A stretch of DNA of 64,000 nucleotides from Plazaster borealis (Eukaryota > Echinodermata > Asteroidea > Forcipulatida > Labidiasteridae): NCBI GenBank assembly GCA_021014325.1, contig CM037473.1:5829501-5893500 (forward strand), given 5' to 3'. The position numbers and the translations under genes were made by a program. The first letter of the stretch is position 1, and each line of letters starts with the position of its first letter. Positions 31,390 through 41,931 of this stretch are shown one piece after another. The notes below the pieces were generated by a model. That model searched no databases. It was given only the letters and a program-made list of their open reading frames with translations, and was not told where the DNA came from.

Positions 31390-34300
31390 GTACGTCCAAC
31401 TTGCCATTGAACGGTTTCTTTTTCTCTACCGACTTTCCAAGTTTCTGTTAGTCCCTATAGCGTGATAACGTGACACACATTTTTGAGCATAATTTGATTC
31501 GAGAATATGTCACCAATATCTTGTTGATTTAATAGGCCATTTTGTCTACATGATTATGCTGCACGCCCAAGGTTTCCAACGTCCGGTGTACAGGCTATTT
31601 TTGTCTCCCGGATCTCGTCTCTTTCTTATACGGCGAATTGTGTAGAAATTGCGTCTGATAGCGCCCTCTTTTGACTCCAACTTCCTTCAGTCCATGTTTT
31701 ATCGTGTGGGGACACCGGGGGACACCGGGGGACAAAATCCCCATGTGACACCGGTGTCAGATGCAATTGTGTCCGCCATGCAATACTGTCCGCTCCGGAC
31801 ACTTTTGCATATGCAATCGTGTCCGGGGCTATGCAAAACCGTCCGGCGGACATGTACATGTACATGTACTATGTGCGTAAGCAAGCGTGCATGTGCAGCA
31901 TGAATATTCACGTATTGTATGATTGCAGCGAATACCCAACGGCCGAATATTTTCCCATAGGCTATACGGCTGGGGGGGGGGGGGGTACCTCTAGTGAGGG
32001 CGCTATTTTTTGTTGTGGTCTGGCTGACAAACGTTCACGAGTTGTTTTTCCATGCAAATTTTACGTCAAAGATCTCCTTTTCTAATGGCCTTCCCATTAG
32101 CCAAGGAATCATACACATCATCATTCATGTCATTCATGACATGCACTTAGCTTGTAAAAATTTTTGGAAACGTACTTCGATCGTGTTCCGTCGACCAATA
32201 GAGGGCGTTTAATTTACTGCAAGGACGGTTTTGCACGCGGCGGACACGATTGCATATGCAAATGTGTCCGGGCGGACACAATAGACACAATCGGCGACTC
32301 CAGCTAGCGGTGGTCACGTGACGTATAGTGGGTACAGAATCATAACAAACCCTCGCGCGCAGTGTTTAAGCACGGGGAGCTCAATGGGACTGTCGTAGTT
32401 TTCCGGCAGGTTGCTTGAAAACATCGAAGAAAGCTCTGTTTTAACCATCACCTAATGACTTTTTAACCTACCAACTTGAACAATACACGAACTTGGTTAT
32501 TTTCAGAGACCTCACCGGAGCCATGGGACATAAGTTACAGTACACAACGATTCCCTATACCGATTGCTTTCTCTCATTGGCTACCGCCGTAAATAGTTAT
32601 ATTTAGTCCCGCACTCCCATCAACACATCATTAATTTTCTGCAGACTGTCTGGGCGGAGCCGGTGCTTGGGCACTCCTCTGGCTTCTGCCTCGGTCCGTC
32701 TGTCCTTTCCGTCCGCCCCTCCCGGCCCTCCTGCGGTTTGTCTTTGCCCCTTCCTTTGTTTTTTCTCTTCCCCCCGCCCCTTTCTAAAAATAACTATACT
32801 TGTCGCATCAAACTTTTTTTTTTAAGCTTGCACTTCATTATGATTCTCACTCGTTATTGGGAGAATCTTCATATAAACCATAACAAAAAAATTATAAGCC
32901 TTTTGAACACCTTGAGTATAAACCGGTCTTGACTAACTTATTTTCTTTGCATGTCCACTAAAAATCCCTCATAAAATATGATACCTATATCGAATATCAT
33001 AAACAAAAATTCGTGTTTACTTGATGATCTCATCCTCTGATTTGCTTGAACACGGCTACATGGATGATTTCACTCTTCCCTTTATAAACAAAACTTCCAG
33101 GATTGTTTGTGTGCCACTGTTTTTAGGAGCTTTACCAAACCATTTCGACAACGTTTGAAAATTGCAAAACTGGCCACAGTTTCGTCTTTTTTGGCGGATT
33201 TTGGCGCTATATAAGTTTACGTTATTATTATTATTAATATTATATTACTTCAGATGGATTTAGAAAAGTTAAAATCGTGTTGCAACTTGCAACCAACAAA
33301 TGCAACATGAATCATGACCCCTTACAGCAGTGGCACTCGGATGCTGCCATGTTTTTCCATACACACCGCGCTGTTTGTTTACATTGTATACCCACTATAA
33401 GTCACGTGACGCCGGTCGCCGATTGTGTCTATTGCATTATGCAGCAGCGTCCGGGCGGACACGATTGCATATGGATAACCGTCCGGCGGACATTATTGCA
33501 TATGCAATAATGTCCGCCGGATAGTATTGCATAGAGGACATAATTGCATGCGACACCGGCTCCAAAGCTGGCATATAAGTTTTGTGTGCAATTAAAAAAC
33601 AAATATCTTATTTATTTCATGGTTTAAAAGGCATTTCATATACTATAGAAACAGGTAACTCTGATAAGTCGACCATTAGGCTTTTGAGAAAAATATCTGA
33701 AAAGCAAGTCCTATAATGAACTATTTTTAATACACAAATATTTAGGCCTACAGAAAAAAAAAACTCCAATGCTTTTCCTATGAACTTTTGGTAACCGTTG
33801 GACTCAGTTAGCATGAAGTGAGCGTGAAAAACACTGGGAAAGTTTGCGTTACACTTACAAAAAAAACATGATTTTCAGTCCACAAGGTATTGCCAAGAAA
33901 CAATATAATAATACCACAGAGGTGGTTTGTAAAGAAGGGGAACGATAGCGGAACATGGAGGTACCCCACTCATCAATGGCATTTAAGAGTGCCTGCGCGC
34001 ACACGAAATAACCGTTTTTGAACCACAGAGAATGCGTCTCTAGGTGGCGATACCATAACATGTTGATTTTTTTCCCGGAAGACTTATATAAATCTAGTTC
34101 GACCATTATTTTGTAATAGATAACCCCCAACCGCCATGATGTTTTAACATCATGGCGGTTGAGAGATAAGAAACAACTCAATTTGTTATTATAGATGGCG
34201 TATTTTTCCCCAAAAAACTCCACCTTTTTGATATACTCATGTCATACTGAGTTGATGAAAATGAATTTGAATGTGTCATTATTGAATTGGACTGAATTGA

Positions 34301-37300
34301 GCCGAAATAAAAAACATTCAACTTTTTGTCCATCATTGCAGCTGCAGCGATGATACAACTAGGCCTAACCAGTTATATGTTGGATTCACCTGTTGTCAGT
34401 GGATGTGCCAATCGAGTTGGGGTACAAAAAACAGTGCGGAACAGACTGTGTGTCAAAAGAACTCAGATAGTTCAAGTAAGTGTGCCACCAATAATATTCG
34501 GTACCTTAAGGAGACCAGAGACAAAAAGTCTCTAAGGTGCTCTATAAAGAGAAGCATTATCTATTTCTGTCAAATAACATACCAGACAAGTTTCCATCAT
34601 TTCGGTATACAGTTCTGAGCGTGATCACAATCCCGAGACCACCAGGAAAGTCTGCTGCCACCTAGCGTCCCCAAACGTCACCAATTACTTATTTGACTAA
34701 TTTAGGGATTACCAATAATTTCATGATCACGTTTAAAGCTAATATCATTGAATATTACTTTGGTAGCTTTGTGCGATGATGATCAGTCGATGTACTGTGA
34801 GTATGGAGACGAGGCTCAGATGTGTAAATACGACGACAGTGACGATTGGTGCATGTACTTCCTAACATACCGCTCTGGCTCCATCTACAAATACATGTAC
34901 TGCGTCTGTGGTTCGGATCAAAACAGGCATGCGGTAGTCGGAATGAGGTAAACTTTTGTTTGCAGCATTTGCTTTTGGTTCTCCGAAACAGCAACGAAAT
35001 GATGGGGTCATCGAGGGCTTAGGTCCCCTGCCTTCATCCGTTTTGAGAAAGACAGGCACTGGCCTTATACAAACCCAATGGTTTCATAGGATAGACATTA
35101 TACATGCAATGCCGCATAACTACCAGAATGGTACTGTACACGAGTGTGTTTCTACACAAACAGTATATGGCATGCGAGGGAGATACATCTGGCGGGCAAC
35201 TGCCAGGTTCTATAGACGATGTGACCTGTGTTTACAAAAGAGCCACCAAGCTTCGACTTCCTGCAGACAAGATTTGTACACAGCTCAATGGAAGAAAACA
35301 TAAAAACTTATATTTTATGGAGATTGCACTGTCTAATCTTTATCAACTTTCGATATGATGAAAGGGGGCACATCTCAAAACTTGTTCAGCTGTTAGTTTT
35401 ATAACTCTTGGATTTATGTGGAAATTATGACACAAAATATCAACTTTCCCATATGACTAGTGCAGTATCTGGCCTGTCAGAAAGGCCCAAGAATGCACAA
35501 GGTCACACTGATTGTAAACAAATGTCACATGGTCTATATGGCGTTATAATCACTAGCCTCGAAATGTGACGTCAGATGTTCGGCCTGCAAGGGGCTAAAC
35601 TAACCGTGGAGAGGTCGCCCGCATACTTCCTTCAACCCCATGCCTTAACCCGTTCCTGAATTCCCCGAAATAATTATACTTAGCATTCCACATGTCAGAG
35701 CTTTATTTGAAAGCGCACAGTTTGGTTCAACATCGGGGGGGGGGGGGGGGTTGTCCCCGTACCGTATCTTCAAGAAACAAATAACAACATAAACAAACAT
35801 AAAATGAAAAGACTGATATCTTCATTTCTGGTGTATTTACAATTTACAGCTGTAGTGAAGAAGAATTGGAAAGTACGACAATAAGAATGAAGACAGAAAT
35901 ACCGTCGACCCGTCAGCCGCTTGCCACGGTCAATGGAGCATCGACGTCGACTGATGAGCCGCTCGCCACGGTCAATGTAACAGCAATCGTTCTTGGAACT
36001 GTTCTGGCGGCTCTTCTTATTGGAGTCACTCTGGGATTACTCTGTCTGTTCAGAACGAATAGATTAAAGTGTGGTGCGGGAACTGGGTAAGCTGGTCAAA
36101 CATGATAACAAAGCAAACCGAAATAATAATCAAACGATAGGTAATACTTTTTTCCCCACGCAAGTTAAACGCGAACCACAATAACATTTGAACTTAACAC
36201 TTTTTATGAAGAAACAAAAAAATATGCAGTCAGTTCTTGTTTACTTTAGTCCTTTATGACTTTTCTATTGTGAGTCATAACACACTGCTCATAATGTTTC
36301 TTAAAATATGATGCCATCGGACTGTGGTCCACTGTCCGTTATTAATTAAATAATCAGTACTCCGCCATTTTTATTTTTTATAATCTAAAAAATTCAACAT
36401 TCCCCATCTACACCTAGCCAAATAGCATGGTAAATGTCTTGTTACCTTCCGAGGTCTTTTTCACACACAAAAAATCCATTGATGTCCAGCTCTACCGGAA
36501 TTCCCATAGGAATTGTACAGCAGTTACTTGACCTTGGGGTCAATAGCCACCATACTGGGTGAAATAAACCATATAGATCCATATGGCTTTTTCTGTATAC
36601 GTGTACAATGGCTGTAAGCAGTGACCCGATTGTTTATTTAGATGAATTGAGCGGGGTCCAAATCTAATGATTTGGACAATTTGAAAGTGATTGGGTTCTC
36701 CACAAAAATGAATTACACGCTAATACAAACGGACAGTAGCCTACTGTCCGATGGCGTAAGCGTGTGATTTCTTTTTGGATGGTGTCACGCTGGGTTTTAA
36801 GTAATGCTGGGTGATATTAAAATTTATTCAATTTGTCATTTCGAAATCATTCTAATCAAAAGTATGTATGTCTTTATGTTTATGTGTAGCGTGTCTACTG
36901 CTGATGCGTCCATCGAAATGGCACAAAACGGTGAGAATATTACTGTCAACTTTCCTTTTTCTGAGTTTTTACTATTTACAGAAACACAAATATACCACAA
37001 CAACAACAACACTACAACACTACTATTACCCAACGAAAAGCTTGCACTTAAAATACAAATATTAGTATCTGAGATTGTATAGCAGTGTCAGTAGACCTCC
37101 ATGCTTTCAGTGATATAGTAGTCTCGTTTAATCAGGACAATGGTGCCAAGTGTGTGTGGGTCTTGGAATACCATTCCTTATCTTACGCATCCCGCTGTAA
37201 TGGCAGAGAGTACCAGACACCGGTCAAGCATACCCAGATATGGGGCAACCTCTTCCTACTCACTTGTTTAGTGCAACACCCTTTCTTTAAACAATCCAAA

Positions 37301-38707
37301 CATATTCTTGTATTGTATAATTATTCAAATGTATTCTTAATGAGGTGTAAAACGATTCCTAATACGGTTATACTTGCTGTAACAAGTAGTCTTGTGTTTT
37401 ACAATAAATACCGTGTGAAAGTCAGAGAGTAGGCCATGAGAGCCTCCATCAGCATTTCGCCGTATTTTTGACCGCGTGAGGGCGTTTGTGACCAATTTTT
37501 ATGTGATGAAAAAGTAACCAAACGGTTTTTTTAATTTTTGTTATTTTTATGTTTATGTATTTCGTCATTGATGCAAGAAAACTACATACAGGCAATTAAA
37601 AAAAGATGAACCTGTAATTGTTTTGCAAGACATTCCCTGAATAAAGCGCCCTCACGCGGTCAAAAATATGGTCAAATAATTAAACGTTTCAACTACCGAC
37701 AACCGTGTGTTTCGTGTTCTTCAGTAGCGTATAACCAAGCTGGTTATACTACAACACAACCGCCAAGAAGAAGAACTTGCAGGACAACTTACAGCAAACA
37801 ACAAAGAAACGAACAAACAGTATTAACAGAAGCAGCGGTCCACTATAAATACAAGTACATACAATAATGTTCCAGAAAAAAAGCAATTCATTTGCAGTGT
37901 CATACATACTGCATTTTGTAGCCCCTATTTGAAAACTGCAGTTTTAGTAAGTACTATTAATCATGCCGTTGTTTTTGTTCGACATGTGTCTCCCCTGGTC
38001 TGTGATAAAGTACTGCTGTGACGTTTTTCTCCCTGGAAATTGTGCTACTTTTGGCTGTTTAAACTGTTATCATTTAAACTTATTCCGATAAATGCATATT
38101 TTCATCTTTGATTAACCAACTATTTTCTACATCAGACAATGAATGCGCTCAAGGGCAAAGGTCAGTTGTTTTCACAAACGCTTATGAAGATGCATCGATA
38201 AGGGACGGCACAACTGACAACGCGTACAAATCCTTACATCTGAGTCACGAACAGAGTCATTACTACTCCCGGATACCAGAGGGCGGTGGCAACACCGATG
38301 CTCGTACTGCCCAGGAGGAGGTCACCCCCTCAGCCCCGCCCATGGAAGGGCATAGGCTAGATACGGAGGCCCAAGAAGGCCATGAATATTTTGTCCTGGA
38401 ACGTGAACAATCGACACGATCAAAGGCAGATAACTCAAACCACGAGTATTTTGTTTTAGAGAAAGACGAATTATCAGGTGAAGGGAAAGTATGGAGGCAG
38501 GAGGAGGGTGCGGAAGATACCGATACTCCTGAGAAGGAGGTTGACAGTACCGTTGTTTTGAAACCGGCTGCCACAATTGAAGGTTATGATCACATCAAAC
38601 GTAAACCGCAAGATAATACCACAGACAACACTTATAGTCATTTGAATCCTAACCCTAAGAAAGAGTATGATCATCTTTCTAGACCTGTAAAAAACATGAG
38701 CGATTGA
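31220..38707 (+). CDS. Receptor gene C: cysteine-rich, single-pass, ITAM-bearing tail (6 coding exons)
   Basis: Exons 31220-31389, 34342-34475, 34767-34947, 35850-36086, 36890-36930 and 38136-38707 join in frame to 444 residues. A signal peptide with LAWLLILLLGGEF is followed by a cysteine-rich ectodomain, a Ser/Thr stalk with a doubled PLATVN, a helix at about 206-229 and a 215-residue tail. Tail tyrosines form YKSL-x9-YSRI (Y285/Y298) and YSHL-x7-YDHL (Y421/Y432); the second fits the strict ITAM spacing. Two HEYFVLE motifs and EGYDHIKRK also occur. ITAMs recruit Syk/ZAP-70-type tandem SH2 kinases in known receptors; an activating role here is inference. No charged residue lies in the membrane helix, so no adaptor partner is implied. 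An in-frame upstream ATG exists at 31139. Confidence 0.83.
31690..32300. repeat. GTCCGGCGGAC palindrome cluster, copy 1
   Basis: Repeated TGTCCG, GCGGACA and GCATATGCAA phrases around 31765-31860 and, inverted, around 32220-32290. They bracket a G run and a unique core, which suggests an element with inverted ends. Intron 1 of gene C. Confidence 0.5.
33200..33245 (+). repeat. SINE family 1 3' tail remnant
   Basis: GGCGCTATATAAGTTTACG followed by ATTATTATTATTA, the same tail as the full copy at 60322-60752. Confidence 0.5.
33400..33565. repeat. GTCCGGCGGAC palindrome cluster, copy 2
   Basis: CGTCCGGGCGGACACGATTG, CCGTCCGGCGGACATTATTG and GCATATGCAATAATGTCCGC form a chain of overlapping palindromes. 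Confidence 0.55.
34342..34475 (+). CDS. Gene C exon 2: first cysteine-rich module
   Basis: Acceptor CATCATTGCAG, donor GTAAGT, phase 2 to 1. Encodes CSDDTTRPNQLYVGFTCCQW, then MCQSSWG and a VCQKNSDSS end. Longer than the A and B counterparts, but with the same phases and the same C..C..C..C outline. Confidence 0.76.
34767..34947 (+). CDS. Gene C exon 3: second cysteine-rich module
   Basis: Phase 1 to 2, acceptor TTACTTTGGTAG, donor GTAAAC. Encodes LCDDDQSMYCEYGDEAQMC, KYDDSDDWCMYF and MYCVCGSDQN. The spacing C-x7-C-x7-C-x8-C-x16-C-x-C parallels exon 3 of gene A. Confidence 0.84.
35208..35543. mobile_element. MITE (family R) in intron 3 of gene C
   Basis: TATAGACGATGTGACCTGTG with TTTACA at the left; the inverted GTAAACAAATGTCACATGG and TCTATA at the right. 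Confidence 0.6.
35850..36086 (+). CDS. Gene C exon 4: stalk and transmembrane segment
   Basis: Acceptor TTTACAATTTACAG, donor GTAAGC, phase 2 to 2. Starts SCSEEELES, then a Thr/Ser stalk with PLATVN twice, then a helix containing VLGTVLAALLIGVTLGLLCL and FRTNR. Confidence 0.87.
36350..36730 (+). repeat. Dispersed repeat, partner of 14285-14830
   Basis: Same phrase order as the partner (ATCAGTACTCCG, CACCTAGCCAAATAGCATGG, CCGGAATTCCCATAGGAATT). It lies in intron 4 of gene C. Confidence 0.6.
36890..36930 (+). CDS. Gene C exon 5: 41-nt juxtamembrane micro-exon
   Basis: Acceptor TTATGTGTAG, donor GTGAGA, phase 2 to 1. Encodes VSTADASIEMAQN and is the only in-frame candidate I found between exons 4 and 6. 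Confidence 0.65.
37462..37675. mobile_element. MITE in intron 5 of gene C
   Basis: CGTATTTTTGACCGCGTGAG with GGCG at the left is mirrored by CGCCCTCACGCGGTCAAAAA and TATGG at the right. Confidence 0.7.
38136..38707 (+). CDS. Gene C exon 6: ITAM-bearing cytoplasmic tail
   Basis: Acceptor TTTTCTACATCAG, phase 1 entry, stop TGA at 38705-38707. Tyrosine motifs in order: NAYEDA, NAYKSL, HYYSRI, HEYFVLER, HEYFVLEK, EGYDHI, NTYSHL and KEYDHL. The last two are separated by seven residues. Confidence 0.92.
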
Positions 38708-41585
38708 GGGCGTTTTAGTCCAACAGGGAAGCTTTCGGGGTGCACCACACTATAAATAGCCCAAAATTCATGCTGATTATCATAATACATTTGTAAACCC
38801 ACAGTTAATTTTGAATTGTACCAATTTGGGGGTCATGCATTTAATAGATTGTGTAATTATAAGAATCTATCACAACCATGGGGGTTCTGTGTTTCAACTT
38901 TTGAGGAGATTTGATAAAATTGGGCTTTAAGGTTGGTCCTGGTAGCTTCGGAATTGGAGGAGTGACTTAAAATATTTGTTTTAGTATTTTTGAATATTTA
39001 GCATTTGGCAGCGGTTGTATGTCCACGCAGGAAGAAAAATCTACAATTGGAATACACAATCTGAGAAACGTTACTGCAGTAACGCTTCTTAGACTCAAAT
39101 TTTGGGGGATAACAAGTGATATCTTTTTCCATAACCGTACACAGAGCCTTTAAATGTGTTGTGGTAGCTATGGTGTTGCCATGGTGATAGGTCTATGGTT
39201 AATCTCTTCGTTTTGCTGTTACACCGGCATCTAACCAAGGTCGAAGTCACAGTATTGGTGGTGTCGTGGGAAAGAGGTGGGAAGCATTGACATTTTAGGG
39301 GACATTGTCTCATGAAAGGGATATTTAGAATATGCTGAGATAAAGAATACAAAAGGTCAGTTCATGTTATGACGTTTTCAGAACTAAAAAAAAAAAAAAA
39401 AAAAAAAAAAAATCAATAACAAATATTAACGTTTGTGTTAAAAGCTTTTTAAATTTGTATTTTGTTATGTAAATTATTACCAATACTACACTGTTGGTAA
39501 CGACTACGGAAGAACATTGTGCCATTACACTGTTACCAGCAGCTTCCATTGTCTATGTTGCATTATTTTTGATGGTAGGGATATACTGATTGTGATGGTG
39601 GTGTTAGGGAGTCCGGTGTCGTAGTTATTAAGCATTGAATTTTCCAAATGTGGAACTTGGGTGTTCCAATGGTCTGAATTCCACTCAAACTTAAATTAAA
39701 TTATAGAAACGAAGAAGACTTTCAACATCTCTCATAACCGAATCTTCGGGAAGACGTGACCAGACTGTAGAATATTATGGAGCTTATAATATTGTAAATA
39801 TTGTAAATTGCTTATTTTTACGGCCATTTCTTTAACTGTCGTTGAAAAAGGGTATACAGAGTTAAAGAGCACAAAAGGTCAGTTTATGGTATGACAATTT
39901 AAGAACTAAAAAAAAAAAAAAAAAAAAAAAGGAACAATATTGTTTGTGTTAGAATGGTTTTTTATATTTTATTTTATATGTAAATTTGTGGTAGATGTAT
40001 AATGCTTTCGCCATTTTCATTTCTGTATTACGCAATGATTGTACTTTACATTTATACATTTAATGTAAAACATTGAGTTATAACAACATTTCTTTTATTA
40101 AAACAGCTGATGATGTATGTTATTTTGCCCATCTGTTTTATTTAGGAGAATCTGTTCTCTTAAGAGAAAGCTGCAAAAACCTTTATTGGTATATAAGTTT
40201 CTTTCCGGTTAAGTATAAGTGAAAACATCGACATGGTGTTAGTTATTGCCAATACTGCATTATTGGTAATGCTAATACCGTATTGTCACATACAGACACA
40301 GAAAGAATCAATGGGGACTTTTGGGACGCTAGGTGGCAGCAGACTTACCAGGTAAATCCATTGTTCTCGGTAATGTGCGCATGCTCAGAACTACGTAAAC
40401 AATGTAAATTTACCTGGTAAGTCTGCTGCCACCTAGTGTTCTAAAGTCCCCCATTGGATTGCGTGTTGGTGAAAGAGGACAACATTCTGGTTGAAAGATT
40501 GTTACATCATTGTTTTGGGAAAAATATCATTTATATCAGCCTCCAATAGGAGAGCAACAAACTTAAAAACCACCGTCCATTCAACCCCAAATTATGTCGT
40601 ACCGTTGTGGTAGTAAAACAACGAGAAAAATAAGTAACGTGTTTTACGGGAGTTCAGACACGGCACACAAAAGACACATTAAATACGTCCAAGGATGTAC
40701 AGATTGTATTCCATTCTACTTAATCTCAACATCATTGATATATACATGACAATGCAGTAAATCTTTACCCTCAAACGAACCATTAATTTAAGAAAGAAAA
40801 CGCCGCAATAAATATTTACACGGGAGTAATAAGATCTTAGAGAGTCAGAAGACATTCCTGAGACATCTATGGAAACTTGAGGAGCCATTTTAGTCCCATC
40901 GAACTTTGAGACCAGAAAAAAGGGCAAAGACTTCTCATTACTGAACGAGCTTGGGTCGTCAGAGCCGTCGTCACGGTACACATTTTCCGCTCGGAGATCA
41001 AGACGTCCCAGTCCGCGCCGGGTCGCATGCAGTGCAGATTAAAGGCCGAGTGACAGCCATGGTTGACTCGCCTCGCTCGTTCCCTCTCGAGTCGAGTTGT
41101 ACGTTAACCACCTTGTTTGCTCAACTGATAAAACATGACGGGTGATTCGGTTGTTTTTTCCATCACCGGAGATGGCAATTCCGAGTAAAATTTATTTGCT
41201 GTTATTATTATTATTGTGCACAAACCAAACGCTGTTCCACTCCTTAGTCCACGCGAATGAAAACGGCCAGCACTTTGATTTGTATCGCTGAACTTTGAAT
41301 AGTGCTAATGGCATATAGAATGTTTACGATTTTGGCACTGAATCAAGTGTAACTTCCCGGAATTGGAAGCATGAAATCACTCATCCTGTATGGTTATAGA
41401 CTCAAAAGCCATTAAAATGCTTTGGTAATCTTAGCTACACAACATTATCTAAGGATCCTCTCAAGCTGCAGGGTATATCCAGTTTTTCTGCCAATGTTAC
41501 CATCGAAAACCCCGCCTCACGTCGCAGACGCTTGGTCTTAGCCAAGTTTAGACTGCCTGAAGTTGATACCCGATACCAACCGAAT
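38708..41585. other. Intergenic DNA between gene C and the GPCR
   Basis: Two related segments (39350-39545 and 39865-40010) each carry AAGGTCAGTT, a 24-28 base A run and GTTTGTGTTA. A palindromic MITE is at 40310-40455. 41000-41585 presumably includes the GPCR promoter and 5' UTR, but no core promoter element is clear. No gene is supported. Confidence 0.5.
40310..40455. mobile_element. Palindromic MITE (family Q)
   Basis: AATGGGGACTTTTGGGACGC and TAGGTGGCAGCAGACTTACC are inverted at the right as GGTAAGTCTGCTGCCACCTA and AAAGTCCCCCATT. The core is GTGCGCATGCTCAGAACTAC. Confidence 0.8.
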
Positions 41586-41931
41586 ATGAATGCCACATCG
41601 GATGACCAACCCTTGAGCTTCTCAACCGGGTCGGCAACACCGGTCGACCCGGGCCGGGACGAAGACGGAGAACTGCCGTACCTCACCCCCTGCCAGGTCG
41701 TCGCACGCGTGACCGCGCTCTCTGTCATCTGCATAGTCGGTGTCTCATTCAACACCCTGAATGGGCTGATGCTGTTCAAGTCCAAGAAACCCAGATCCAC
41801 GATGCATGTTCTGATGTTGAATCTGGTGGCGGCTGATTTGACCATCTCTCTTACGTGTATCCCAATCTCTATCCTGTTTGAAGCAAGCAACGGAAACATC
41901 TACATACCCAGCGGACTCTGCAAGTTTTCTG
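41586..41931 (+). CDS. GPCR exon 1: N-terminus, TM1, TM2
   Basis: Encodes residues 1-115 plus the first base of codon 116. Donor GTGAGT at 41932. Ends at SGLCKFSG, just after the conserved extracellular cysteine. Confidence 0.92.
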
